Part shown: positions 51,330-64,000 of the stretch, one piece after another
How the letters are laid out: every line of letters begins with the position of its first letter
Position numbering within the stretch: position 1 is the stretch's first letter
Assembly (NCBI RefSeq): GCF_028769735.1
Contig: NC_088178.1
Location: forward strand, 9,388,857-9,452,856
Length of the DNA stretch: 64,000 bases
Reading direction: 5' to 3'
Origin: Zonotrichia leucophrys gambelii
Taxonomy: Eukaryota > Chordata > Aves > Passeriformes > Passerellidae
Notes under the pieces: generated by a model
Database searches by the model: none
Told to the model about the DNA's origin: nothing
The model's input: the letters and a program-made list of their open reading frames with translations, nothing else
Translations under genes and position numbers: made by a program

Positions 51330-51630
51330 GGCCTGCTCCCTGATCCGCGTGCAGCAGAAGCAGAGCGGAGGCAGAGCTGAGCTGCGGCCGCACAGGAGCG
51401 CTCAGAGCTGCCCCGGTGGTGCCGAGCCGTGCCCGGCACCTGGAGCTCTTGGGCTGTGCTGGAAACGCCTTTCTGCTCCCACTGGGCACAGGAGAACCTT
51501 GCTCTGCTCCTGTGCAGGCCCGAGCAGTGGCAGCTGTGTGGTCACAGCCAGCACCAAGCCATGCCAATGCTCCTGTCCATTCCCTGCCCCTCAGTGAAAA
51601 AACAGAGCAGGGCTGGATCAGCCTCCTGGC
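51330..51630. other. Small GC-rich patch
   Basis: About 300 bases are GC-rich. CpGs are concentrated in 51345-51440, where GCTGCGGCCGCACAGGAGCG is a clear example. The rest is GC-rich with few CpGs. Frames are open on both strands (132 codons plus, 101 minus), which is expected from composition. Confidence 0.55.
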
Positions 51631-53946
51631 TGCGCCAGCTGAGTGTGCACGAGAGGCAATGAGAGAAATTTTGTGAGTTTAGGTTTGTTTTTTTTAATAA
51701 CGGTTTCTAAAAACTATAGAAATCAGCTTATGTGTCAAATTCCTGAGAAATTATTTTTATGAATAGATCTGATTTATATAAACTTTGTACCCATCCCCCA
51801 TCTGACACACTTGGTGCAAAACCTCATCTCTGAACATGCCTTCAAATGTTCTGAAAGTGCAGATCTGAGCATCCTGGTTATTGCTAACGTATAATGTTGC
51901 TTTAAAAAAAATAATTTGCCATGAAATTCTGTAGGCAATGTGTTAGGAAAGGAATTAGAAAATACAGTGAGTAAGAAATAGATTAGCTTGGGCTATTATA
52001 ACCAACCTAAATTTTTTAAATGGCTGTCCAGTTTATCTCTCCTGCAGCTGCATCAGACCTTGTAATGGGATTAGGCTTTTCCTTAAAATCTTTTTTTTTT
52101 TTTCCAGACCCATATATTTCTGGCAGGGAATAGTATTCCAGTTATCTCACCCAAAGAGATGATGCACTTTAATATAAAAGCAAAGAGGGGGCACTTCTAA
52201 AAACTGAGTTTGAGTGTGAACTCATTTCAGCATGGCGGGAAATGGTGCACAGTGTCTGCCTTGCACAAAAGGGTGGTCCTCATTTTCTTTAGATACAAAC
52301 ACTGTTACTGGAATAACTTTGTGGCCTAGTATTGGCCTGGATGAATGCTACAGAAATCCCATCTCCTCACTAAAAGAGGAGAAGGAATTCACTGTCCAAA
52401 AAATAAAATCCCATGCTTTGTCAGCTCTGACCTGAATAAGGATATGAACTGACCACAAGTGCCCAGTAAACTGCAAGTGTTAAGATGTTCCCAGAAGGAT
52501 GGAATTTCTGTAGTTCAGCTTTTCGGTGATCTCAGCTGTAAAATGACTGCCACACTCTATTTGTAAATTTTCCCAGTAAATGGAGCATCCTGATTGTAGA
52601 GCATCCTGACACAGCTGGCACCCAGAGTCAGGGGATCAGTTGCTAATAAACAACTGCTAACACTGGTAATGAAAAAGCAGAAAGAGGGGCAGGCTCTGTG
52701 AGTATGCAACAGTTGCTGATGCCCTTGAGGGTATCTCCAGAGAGACCTGCTCTATCTAGCATATGGAATATATCTAGGATACAGTCAACTTGGTGTAGTA
52801 AGTTATTTATTTTTTTTGAGAAAGTCAACTCAATGCATCTGTGATAGCTGTCCATACCCATGATTTGCATCCTGGGTCCATGGAAAGCACGCAGGACTCA
52901 GTGGACACTCAGCATGCTCCTTTAGTGGATGCAGAGGCCTTTCCTGTGCTTCCAAAGGGATCTGCCTGGGTCACATACAGAGCACTGAGAACAGCGCTGT
53001 CATTGCTCTTAGTGATTTATTTTGCTCCTGATTTAAGCAGGATTATGAATTGAGGTTAAATTGTACATCTCTTTAATCCCTATTGTGGGTAGTTTCAGGA
53101 CAGATATGCATGTGTCAGGAATTCTTAGCAGTGCCTGTGTTTAACATGGATGAGAGCAGAGAGGTCTGTGCTGCACAACCTGCTCCAAAGACAAATTGAG
53201 AAGGGTTGAGTGGGCTTGTTCCCTGGCATGACCTGGGTAATCCTCTGTAGGTGTGGCAGTTTGTCCTGCCCGCCCAGCATGACTTTGGGAGGCTGTCCTA
53301 AAGTATAATCAGCAAAACCCTTTTGCTGTGTTGTGCCATTTCTCAGTGTGTCTGCCCAAAATTTGAGCAGGATTTGAAGCAAATGCCTATTAGTAAGAAA
53401 AAGAGTTTTAATCCATAACTTACAATGCTTTAAAAACATATTAATAATTAATATATGGAATACATATGTGTATGCATCCCCATATGGAATGTGTGTATTT
53501 GTCCCTGCTGTTACAGCCACTCCAGCTGCAGGTGGAACATCTGCTGAGGGTCACAGTCCTGCTGTGGCAGCTGGGGTGACTCCACGTGACCCTGACTGGC
53601 ACAAGTCAGAGTGGGGGTAGGGCAAGTGTTTTTATGGGGCAGGGTAGCACAAGATCACAGTGGGCCATAGCAAACAAAGCTACAATATAATTACCTATGA
53701 CTCTAATTCCTTTGTGTTGTGTGTTGAAACCAGTATGGAATGTGCTTTGCAAGCTTTTGTGTTTGTAGAGTACAGCAATATGCAGGGCCTTATGCATTAA
53801 GCATGACAATCTGGTTTTCAAATAGATTCTATCCTGAATTTATAAGTCCCAGTCATCCTTCCTCCCTCCTCTGCACATATGTGTAGAAAACAATGCTGTG
53901 GAGTAAGGTAGAGCCCTTGATTTATGGCTTATCTTTTTTGTGTGTC

Positions 53947-53965
53947 TGTGTGTGTGTGTGTGTGT
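53947..53965. repeat. (TG)n microsatellite
   Basis: About nine TG units preceded by an interrupted TGTGTC. It is likely to vary in length between individuals. Confidence 0.92.
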
Positions 53966-56900
53966 TACTTGGCTGATTCCTGTGTAAAATAGCTGCATTG
54001 AGTAAACATGATGCTGAGTATGCCCCAGGTCACCTAGACGCTGCTAAGACATCAAACTAAACTTCCTTGAACAACACTTCCATTGGATTGGGCTGCTTCC
54101 AGTAGAAAAAGGACTGATAATGTAGGTTCCCAGTCTCCCGGGAGCTCATTTTATGGCCTGTCTTTCTACAAGCTAAGAGGTGTTTGTCTTGTGTCCATAT
54201 GATTATAAATGAAAAAGCATACTCTGTGCTCTGCTCCAGCCATATAAACAGAAACACAGACACAAGTCTTTATTGAGCTACAGTGAGCTGTTCAGCACAA
54301 AATTGAACTCCAGCCAACTCCACCTCTCAACAGTGTATTAAAAACAGCTCAGATCCGGTTTTACATTTCCCTGTTAGACTTGAGTTGGGATTACACAGGC
54401 TAAAAGCAAATGTAAGGGGAAAAAACTCACCTTGAGGTTCAGACTTTCAGTTAACCAATAAAAAAGAAGGAGGCACCTAGGCAGGGAAAAAACATCCATA
54501 GGAATCTCCTGGTGGAAAAAGGTTAAAAATTGGGAGTAAGAGAATTTGAGTGCTCAGTGTGAATAGGAAGCAAATAAAGTACTGTAGATTGAGGGACAGG
54601 GCAAATATGATCGTGAAAACTGAAATCCTTCACGAGTCTCTAAAGAGCTGCTGCAGAAGAGCTACAGGGGCTGGGAAGAGAAGAGTAAGTCACATGGAAT
54701 AAGTCAGATGCTTTGCTTGTACTGTGCCCATGTGCTGCTGAACCTGCCCATCCTCTTGTGTTCCCTGCACCAGGCAAGCACTCCAGGAGGGGAGAGATTT
54801 TTAATATGACAGCATCAGTCAATAAACTATTCAGCAGCCAGGACTCAGGGACATGGGAGCCCCATCAGGCTCTCTCCGACTGGTTAATAAATTGTAATGT
54901 GTTCCAGCATGTGCTGGTGGTCTGGACCACAAAGCCTGTCCCTTGTTGAGCTGGCTTGTAAAAATGGTAACCTGGCTTGCATGAACCAGGGCTCTTGACC
55001 CAAGCTTTGATTTAGAATGGTTTTGCTAGTAGGAGCAAGGTGAGAGGAAGGATAGAAACAACATTTCTAATACTTTTTCTTATTTGGGTTTCGTTTTATT
55101 TTTCAATTTCCAATAAATAGTTAAAAAGTACTAGTTACAAAGAGTAGTGACTGTTCTGGTTTTTTAGGCCAGAAGGGAAGAGAAGACATTAGTTCAAATG
55201 CAAGAAAGCTCATTCTTGGGAGAGATGTGACATAAATTTTAGGCTTAAGTACAAGATGTTAAAAACAGGCAGGTAAATTTTTGCATTCTGATTACTGTCC
55301 TTACTTTCAAAACAAGTAAGCACCAGGTACTCTCACAGTGATCCATAGTTTTTAAAATTAAACTATCTGAATAATCAAATTTGAGTCTAGCATTAGGTTG
55401 CCATATAAAATCAACAAAGAAAGCTTGTTCTGGAGACTCAGTTAAATGTCTGGTTTCTTGAGGGCAATTATCCTAAACAATTTTCCAAGTTATCTGAAAC
55501 TACACTGCCATAATTTACAGGAACTCAAACATATTTCAAAAACTCTCAGGTATCATCCAAGTGGAATTAATCTCTTACTGGATGAGGGGCTCTGTAAACA
55601 AAGTTGTCAAAGCCAAGGACTTTCAAAGGCTCTTTTAGGGAAACAGGACATGCCAGAAGTTCAAAAGCTGGTCGGGTTAGAGGCTGTATAAAACAAGAGT
55701 TATTTTACTGCATTCATTTCTCTATTTTTATTTAAAATATACTTCGCATCAATAATTAACAAAGGTTAACACAGGATTAAAATAGGATTACTCCTCTTAC
55801 TGATATTCAGAATAGTCCACATTGCATTTGAAAATTAGATTTGGTTTGAATATTGTTAGGGTTCTACACAGGGCTACAGCACAGTTTTGTTCCTTCAAAT
55901 ATCATTAAAGAGGACTTGTTGAGACTGTAATATTTATTAAACAGTTTAAATCCTCCAATTTCATAAACAAATGCTCTGGCATCCTTTTTCATCTGGGTGT
56001 AGAAGCTGCTTGTATGCAATTGTTAATTGAAATCACTTTGCTTAGTGACCCCAGGCAGCTGTGATGCACTGTGTCCCTGATTTCTGATCGTGAGACCAGA
56101 AGTCAAAAGCAACAAAAGATAATTATTTTATTTCTAGTCTTTGTTTTAATTCCTAATTTTGAACTTAAGTGCTTCCAAAGTTGCCAGACAACAGTGCTAT
56201 TTCCTTTTTAATTGCCTAATGTGAGAAATGTTTGCCAAATGCTGTGGTAACAAAAGAAATACTGCAATTTACTGATTATAAAAGCCTTCTGTAATTTAGC
56301 TTTATGTACCATGCTGACTCTCAGTCACCCAAGGAAAATGTCCTTTGACATGGCCTCCCTTGCAATCCTTGATCATTTCAGCACAGCTATTTATCTGCAT
56401 TTGGATCTATTTATGAACAAATAAATGCTTTAACAACAACAAAACCCATAAAAAATCCCTCATATGAGCAATATGCACAAATTCCATGCATCTTCTGCAT
56501 GACTTGAACTGCCTGATTGTACAGTTAGTTCTAAAAATGGATGACTTACACAAGGGAACACTAGCCTGCAGCCATGGTTGAAAGGGCATATTTCTGTGAA
56601 ACATTCAAATGTGAACCTCAGTTCCCAGAGTTAAAATGAAGATTTACATATTTGATAAGATCTGGAATTGCTGTATGTCTTGCAGCAGACCTAGATGTCA
56701 TATGGGTCACTGGAAAGTACACAGATTATAGCAATAAAAGGAATATAATTCAGCAGCAAGAGTAACACAACATAGACTGTCATTAGAAATCATCCCCCTT
56801 TATTCTGGTTTTAGTTACAAATGAGAAATATTCACAATGTTGAGATCTTTAATTTGGATGAGTCTTTGTAAAGGAGAGCCCTTATATAAATTTCCTTTTT

Positions 56901-57296
56901 CTAAAACCAGTAGCAATTGACTTTAAAAAAATTCTGGTCAGGATGGAAAAGAATGATCCACTCAATGTGAAGTCTGCAACCAAGATGAACAGGAAATTAC
57001 TGTAATGATCTTACATGCTTACCCATCACTTTGGATTCACAGAAAATAGCTAATTTTACAATGACAGGAAAAGGTTTTTACATGGATGGGTTAACCATAA
57101 TCCAGCAAAGCTAATGACCACATTTTTCAATGTTTTGGGCAGCTGCAACTGCTGGTGAGATCATATTAATTCTCATTCTAATAGTTTTTCTAACAAATTT
57201 TTAGTAACTTACCTGTTCTGGGCAATTGAGAGAAGGAGGTCAGTTACATACAACAGAAGACTTTTTGGAGGGATTCTGCCCAGAGGGTGTGAGAGA

Positions 57297-57320
57297 TTTT
57301 ATTTTATTTAATTTTATTTA
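57297..57320. repeat. ATTTT/ATTT microsatellite
   Basis: Short tandem units of ATTTT and ATTT with one AA interruption. Confidence 0.75.
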
Positions 57321-58516
57321 TGTTCAAAGTATTGGGAGCAAAACTGTTTAAGGCATCGTGATGTGAGAAGTGATTCTTTGTTATGGTTTGGGTAATAACA
57401 CAATTTGAATCTGTTGTTGCTGAGCATATGTTCAGATTTGTTTGCTAGTATTTAAGTCTGTATGATCAGAGCTCGCTACTTGGCAGAGGGGTCCAAATTC
57501 CTCAGTAGCTGGAAAATGCATTCCTGAGCATAGATGAGTTGTCCAAGTGCTCTTGCTGGCAGCATGCAGAAGGTTTGGGGACCTGTGGCAAACACCAACA
57601 TAAACAAAGAGCATGCCTAGAGAAGGCTGCCTGTGAGCATAGTGTAACATGTTTGACTGGATGGTCATGGACCTTCAGACACAAATCTCTGTGCCAGAGA
57701 ATGCTGGAATTTCTTTCAAAATTGTAAATTATAAATATCCATTTCCTGTCTTGATAAGCATTACATCTTCCATGGGAAATCCATAGTAATCCTCATCTTA
57801 ATGCTTGTGTAGGAACTGATCTTGGAACTACATATTGGTGGTTGTCCTGATTATGAAATGATTAGTTGAGATATATATGAGTATAATAAAATTCCATCTA
57901 ATACTCATAAATCTGTAATTGATTATGAGTTCAGTCATAAGAGAAAAATATAAATATTGATTATACTTGGGCAGTAGTTGGCAAGATTTCACTTTTTTAT
58001 CCCTAAACCTAAAACCTCAAATCTAGGAAAGAAAACCTTATACTGATTTAAAAAGAAACATATGGGGTAAGAGGAAAGTATTTAAATCCAGAAGGATAAT
58101 TCAGCAAATGAAACTGAAAAACACCAGGACTAGTAGAAGGTTTATAAGGGAGGAAAAGAACTAGGAAAAGTCTATAGTCATTAGCAAATGGCAATATATT
58201 TAAATTAATATATCAAATAAATTATTTACAATTACTAGATGAACAGGTAATGGGAGGAGTAGGTGTTTTCAATAAATATTTCAATTCTATAGCTGGAAAG
58301 CAATAGTTCATATATTAATGGGATAGGTTAATTTCATATTTTCCATTTTTTAAGTTATTCAGGAGAATTTTTAAACATCACCTGAGTCAACATTCAACAG
58401 AAATTTCCCCCTAAGTGTTTCAGGAGATGTGTCTCATAGAGTATTTTTGACTGCTAGTATTTATTTTCAACAAATCTTGGAAAACTGAGAAAGTTTCAGA
58501 ACTTGGGGGGAAAAAA

Positions 58517-58555
58517 ATTGTTTAAAATTGTTTAAAATTCATTGTTTAAAATTTT
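58517..58555. repeat. 10-bp tandem repeat (TTGTTTAAAA)
   Basis: Two adjacent copies of a TTGTTTAAAA unit and a third after a short spacer. It is AT-rich and probably slippage-derived. Confidence 0.75.
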
Positions 58556-61500
58556 AAGTGGGATAAGTCAAGTAATTATAAGTGTTATACACCTGACTTC
58601 AGGCATGGGAAAAATGATGGAATGGCCTTTAAAGCTAATACAGGTTGAAACAATGGCACTGTAAATAACATTGCTCAACAGAGGATGAGAGAAGTAAGTT
58701 TTTGTCAGATCAGTTTATTTGCAGGACTGTTATAAAAATAGTGCTAATAGTGCTTTATAAAGCTTTCAACTTGGAATGGTGCAAAAGTTTGAGAAATCAA
58801 GTTGCCATGGCATATATTGGACGAGTTAAAACAAGTGACAAAACAGAAGTCTAAGCCGGGGCTTGTCACAATGTTTTTCTCCAGCACACCCCACTGAACA
58901 TCTGAACTTCAGAGTCCTAGTTCCTCTGTCATCCAAATCCAGGTGTCATGGTTAAACATATATCAATACATTCTGAATCCAAAAGAAGATTAGGTTGCTA
59001 AATTTGAAAGGGTCAAAAGGACAAGTAATTCAGTATCAGAGGGAAATTGATTAGGATTTTCATCAATGATGAGTCTCTTTCTGTGCCTTCTGGAGGGAGG
59101 CTCCCATGGGCTTTGAGAGGATTTTTCAAAGTACACCAGCCAGTGCTCGTACACTGCCCACCAACTGGGCAGCACCTACCTCAGTCATCCCTCTTACCTC
59201 TCACAGCCCCCACCTGTACAGAAGCTAATGCTGAACTCTGTAAAGGTCTTGCAAACATCACCACCATCAGGCAATTCACTTTTACTTGGCAGTCCGTAGA
59301 ACAACTTTGTATGCCATGCTGCAGTAATTTTTAAAAAAAGAAAAAGATGATTATGCTAGTCAGGAGCTAACACCTGATTTTTCATTTCAGTGATCAAGCC
59401 CAGAACAGCTTTTAAATCCTACTTAAACTGGATAATTTCTAAGAGAGATTTTATGTAAAACAAATAAAATCCTAAGTGTCCTTGGCAAGCATGGTGAAGA
59501 TGGTCATGCACCCTGTGGAGGGTGCTTCTTACATTATCCTGGACTGATTTATAAAAGGTTGAAACACTTCACAAAGTGTTTAGATCATAGAGATAAAATT
59601 ATGTATTTTATATATTGCCTTATAGCTTCTAAATTATCGAGTGCAGTTTTGAAGACCACAGATTCTATAACATCTTTCTGTATTAGCTATGACATCTACA
59701 AGCTCTTGGAGAGAAAATTTGAACTTGAATACACTATGCTATAAAAAACACCACACAAAAATGGCTTCATGCATAGTAAGTGTTGGAAGGCTTCACAGAT
59801 ATTTTTGTCCCTTCTGTTCCATCTGGGATGTGCTATTTTAGATTGGGTTTAGTTTATAGTATTGTTACAGTTTCCTTAGTTATGAAAACATAGATACAAT
59901 AGTGTAGTTCTGTGCTTCATATACTGCAGTTTTTGTTAGGAGTTTGTTTATTGGCTCTGGGAAGTGTAGAAATTAATTCAAGATGGAGAAATGTACAGTA
60001 AAAGACACATTGTCTTGTTACACAAAGACATTGTAGTCTTAAATCTGTAAAAAAATGCATTCTGACTAAAGTAAGAGTTTTCCTCTTTGAGGAGCACAAC
60101 ACAACCACTCTTGAGGCATTGGATTTCATTTGGAGAAAGAACCATGATTCTCTCACAGATAACTGACATAATTTTTATCTCATCAAGATGGAGCTTTTCA
60201 AATATAAGCAAGCTGCTTTCTTAGTAGCATCTATTTGCATCAAAATGCTTGTCTCACCTAATAGTTTAGAAATTCCAAGGACAGCAGGACTCATTTTCCA
60301 ACTGACTTCAGTTTCTGAACTGAACTCTCAGAACCTTTTTTGAAATATTTAATTTATACTTTCTGTCCATCCATGCATAATGATACCATTTTGCCATGTC
60401 TTATATAAAATGCACTTGTAACAAACCCTGCATTCACAGTAATGGTTACGAGCACCACAGATTCTCTGTGGAACAATTGCCAATGAAACCAATGTCTAGA
60501 GACCACCTAACTGTTCCTGGTCAGCTTTTCCTGGCCTCGCTCTGTAGTTCAGCTTAAGAATTCTACTTTGGTGGAAGGGGTTTTTCAGCCTAGAGTGAGC
60601 TCTATTTTTTCCTCTGGAGGAACAAATATGAAATTAGTGACTGGAGCTTGGTGTCCCTGGCTTAGCAACCAGAACAGGTAAACACAGCTTATACTGAAGC
60701 TCTGGCTGCTCATTTCTGACAGACTGGAAGTTGAACCTGTGTGGTTGAAGCCTGGATCTCGCAGTAACACTTGGGGTTATGGTGCTAGACTCTGCATGCA
60801 GCTCTGAGAGCATCTCTGAGGCTGCACTGCAGCTTGTGCTACACTTGTGTAGCTGCCAGCCATGTGCTTGGGAGGGCACAGTAAGGAAGGCATTGCCTTC
60901 TAGCATGTCCTAGCTCTGCAGGGTACATGCAGGCTCAACCTACTGCAGTCAGCCCAGAAAACGTCCCTTGCATTTGACTGGGCCAGGGTTTCATCTCTTG
61001 CATACTTTAAGTTTTTGTGTAAGTGCTTATTAGCCATTTTTCTGGCCTGTGACACATGCCACTACGTCTGGAGACACATCAAGGCTCTTTATTTATCCAC
61101 TCCAGGTCTGTCTGCAGGTTGTGTGCCTTTCTCAGGTAGTTGCAGGTAATGGTGTAGCCCACTTACATGTCTTCGTTTGAAATTGTAAAATTATGTTGTT
61201 CTTTGCTCTGAATTTTTAAAATTCCTCAAGAAGGATTTGGTGTAAAACAGAGGATTAGACAAAAATAATGTATTTAGACTCAAAGCAGAAAAATGCAATT
61301 TATACCCCTGCACTAGTTAGCTTATCAAATTGAAGATGATTAATATATGTGACATATGAGTTCTTGTTGCTGTAACACATTTAAAAGATTATGTTGAAAT
61401 GGAACAAGATGCTTAAAAAAATCAGGTTAAACAAGATTTTCAAATGTATGTACATTCAGGGCATATGGGTCTAGCTAACAAACAAACCCTATATATGTAA

Positions 61501-62476
61501 GTACATTTCATCCACAATAATTTTTTTCTATAAAGTTTGAAACAACTTTCATATTTGATTATATTCTTTTTAGCATTTATGTTCATGGGCAAATTTTGTG
61601 CTGTCTAGTACTGCTCATAAAGCTATTACAGACTGCAGGATTTTGTGGGATTGTGCAGTCCAAATTTGGCTTGCTATAAGCCAGATTCATCAGTTTAATA
61701 CTGATGTACTACAAGTCATTTATGACTTGTGCTCATGTTGTTCTAAGTGTTTTTTCTTAAAGGCATCAAGTATGATTTTTCCTGCTGTTTTCTGTTTCCT
61801 CAGAGGTCAGTTATGTACTACAGTGTGATGTGTAAAATAACCTCAAGCATTTGCGCATAAATGCTAATTCCCAAAGACATTATATACTCTAAACTGCTCT
61901 CACTAATAATTGAGTTTAGGACATGACATGGATTTCCATTATAAAAAACCTTAAAGCTGAAACTTTACTTTACATTTTGCATTGCAGCCTGAACAGTTGT
62001 TATACCTCAGGAAATTCACAAGTATGATTTATCTGAATTATGTCCTTTTCTGTCAGGAGCTTATCACTGTGCTGTGAACTGACATGCTTGGTTATTCTGA
62101 TGCCTGCTCTTGCAGTGCCCTGTAGTCAGAGCTACTCTATTCCATGACAGGAATTAAGTACTTAAATACTGAGTGCTCAGTGCTGAATGTGTCTGCTTTT
62201 TGGCTAGCATGTGACAATTTTGCATGTGCCAGATAATTCTTACTCTATGAAGGTTTATAATTGTACAGTCAGGTTGATTGTACTATCTCGTGCTGTATTT
62301 TGCTGTCAGTGTAGTACCAGTATGTACTTCAGGTTTGTGTGCTTCACACATATTCAAAAGAATATGCTAAGATGAAGCCTCATTTGGGAAAAAAAGCCAT
62401 GCAGGATGGATTTGCTGGTTATGTATCCAGTACTTTCCTGTAAATTGAATATTTCCTGTGTAGGGGATGCAATGTA

Positions 62477-62576
62477 GAAACAGGTTCCACATATGCTGGA
62501 GTTGTGTTCCCTACTGTATGGCAAATGAAACAGGTTCCACATTTGCTGGAGTTGTGTTCCCTACTGTATGGCAAAT
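62477..62576. repeat. 50-bp tandem duplication, 49/50 identical
   Basis: The 50 bases at 62477-62526 are repeated head to tail at 62527-62576. Each copy begins GAAACAGGTTCCACAT and ends CTGTATGGCAAAT. The only difference is an A to T change shortly after the start (CATATGCTGG versus CATTTGCTGG). Such high identity in unconstrained-looking DNA implies a young duplication that may still vary in copy number. Confidence 0.97.
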
Positions 62577-64000
62577 CTCACATTAAGCTAAAAAGAAAGG
62601 AAGCATGCAATAGGAATTCAGATGGGAAAATGTATTTGGTCGTGTTTGATCACTGGGAAAAAATCCAGTGTGTAAGTAACTTGTTTCAGTATTTTGCAGT
62701 GTTTGGGACAGTTTGGAAAAAAGATTACCTTTAGGCCAATGTCTAGTCAAAACCCCATGTTTTAATGTGGAATGTTATCCAGCCAAGCTTCAACACCAAA
62801 AGTGTTCTACTGACATCACTGGAAAAATCTTGCTAATCTACATGTTTTATAATCTGGAGAACTGGCTCTGCCAGTGCAGCCACTTGTGCCAGAAGCCCCA
62901 GCTGGACTAATTGTGCAGATGCAGTAGAGCTCTGCACAGGTGTAAGGGGGCTGGAGCAAGGATTTCCTGGCTTCCAGCAGCCCAGACCATAAGATTTCCA
63001 GAAATTAAGTAGGCTCTAGATTAGGAGAACAGATTAGAATACTGATGCAATGACTATGATATAGGTGTAGACAAGGAAGTTTGTGACAGATGAATGGTGT
63101 CGATATAAATATAGGGAAGAATTACACATATTTGTGTAATAATCCTTTAATATAAGAATGTACTTGGACCTAATTTAGATTAGGTGATTGAAGCTATTCT
63201 GAAGTCAGCCTGCTAAGAAAAACTAGAAGCTTTAGAATTCAGATTGAAATAAACTATTAATTCTGTCAAGAAGCTGTTGCGTCTCATAGGTAAAAATAAT
63301 ATCTTGGAAAAAAATCCACATTAGACTGGCTTTCCAATAACGTGTTCATATTAGGCTTCAGTTCTACCTCATTGATATTTAATGGGCAGTCACATAGACA
63401 TTATTGTGAAAATTTTCAGAATTCTAGTGAAGGTGTTGAGAGAGAATAAAAGGAACTCACTCTCAATGTTTCCTCTGTAGCTTTTATATTACAACACCAT
63501 AGCATTAAATGCCTCCCAGATGGAGAATGAGACAACCAAGCTGTCTTTCAGATGACCAAATCACTTAAAGTTTGGCCTATGGGATAAGCATTAACTAACT
63601 CCACAGGGAGGAAGTCATTCATTTCTGATTTTAACTTCTGTTACTGTGTCTGTTCTGGGCATGCTCAACATTCCAAGTAACAAAGATCCAGGTATGCAGA
63701 ATATGATAATCACAAAACCAGACAAAATGAAAATGAAATTGTAAATGTTCTGTGTGCCCTCTCTTCTCATATCCAAGCACTACTAGCCTCTTCCTGAGTA
63801 AAAGCTTACTTAGATTAAAAAATACTTGGAGAATCACTTGTAATAGTTCATTGGAAGACAGTCTTGAGTATTCTTCTGAAATGCGGAGTGCTTAATAACC
63901 TTGACTGTGAATGCTGTCAAATATTTATGCTTCCTTCCTTCCAATGTTTATTCAGAATGCATTTTTGTACAGCTGGGAAGGTTGTTAGGAGCTGATGACT
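62577..64000. other. AT-rich non-coding DNA, no gene seen
   Basis: No supported gene, repeat family or RNA gene was recognised up to the window edge. Confidence 0.65.

Larger units (their letters stand above)
51631..62476. other. AT-rich non-coding DNA, no gene seen
   Basis: No supported gene. Local features are a 16-bp imperfect duplication of GAGCATCCTGA at 52583-52609, a (TG)n tract at 53947-53965, an ATTTT-type repeat at 57297-57320 and a TTGTTTAAAA-type repeat at 58517-58555. A GC-moderate stretch at 60600-60960 contains only short open frames without recognisable content. Confidence 0.65.

Noticed and set aside
51199..51676. Overlapping 132-, 101- and 86-codon frames on both strands
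   Set aside because: All sit in a GC-rich patch where stops are rare. Overlap on both strands without homology points to composition.
1..64000. CRISPR arrays, operons, tRNA or rRNA genes, mitochondrial insertions
   Set aside because: No regularly spaced repeats, no clustered co-directional coding frames, and no cloverleaf or rRNA/mtDNA motifs were seen on either strand.

Overview
The window reads as vertebrate, most likely avian, nuclear DNA. The best evidence is two fragments of the CR1 family of LINEs. One keeps the typical CR1 3' end (6126-6216) and the other matches a more internal part of the CR1 3' region (34740-34872). There is also a solo LTR of an endogenous retrovirus (38299-39009, minus strand). 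Sequence between the repeats is AT-rich and full of stop codons in all frames. It has no operons, no ribosome binding sites and none of the dense coding of a prokaryote. A songbird source is a guess from the LTR and the small GC-rich patches, not something I can prove.

I find no protein-coding gene, tRNA, rRNA or recognisable small RNA. Every open frame is short or explained by base composition. The longest ones (238 codons at 46432-47148 and 155 codons at 36301-36768, both minus strand) lie in GC-rich or tandemly repeated DNA where stops are rare. The window is therefore probably intergenic DNA or part of a very long intron. Short exons cannot be excluded by eye.

Layout: 1-6125 is AT-rich unique DNA with one stretch rich in homeodomain-type TAAT cores near 2.1-2.25 kb. 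A CR1 3' end follows at 6.1 kb. From 6.2 to 29 kb there is unique AT-rich DNA with a 34-base T tract at 15.8 kb and a possible ancient MIR-like SINE remnant at 16.8 kb. A decayed AT-rich tandem repeat lies at 29.06-29.22 kb and the second CR1 piece at 34.7 kb. From 36.4 to 51.6 kb the window holds four compact CpG- and GC-rich patches (36.43-36.78, 46.43-47.13, 49.26-49.53, 51.33-51.63 kb), two of which carry minisatellites, and the solo LTR. From 51.6 kb to the end it is again AT-rich, with a (TG)n tract and a nearly perfect 50-bp tandem duplication at 62.48-62.58 kb.

I found nothing that amounts to a new multi-gene system. The points most worth a second look are the CpG patches, which could be promoters or recombination-driven GC islands, the young tandem duplications, and the imperfect 11-bp repeat flanking the LTR.
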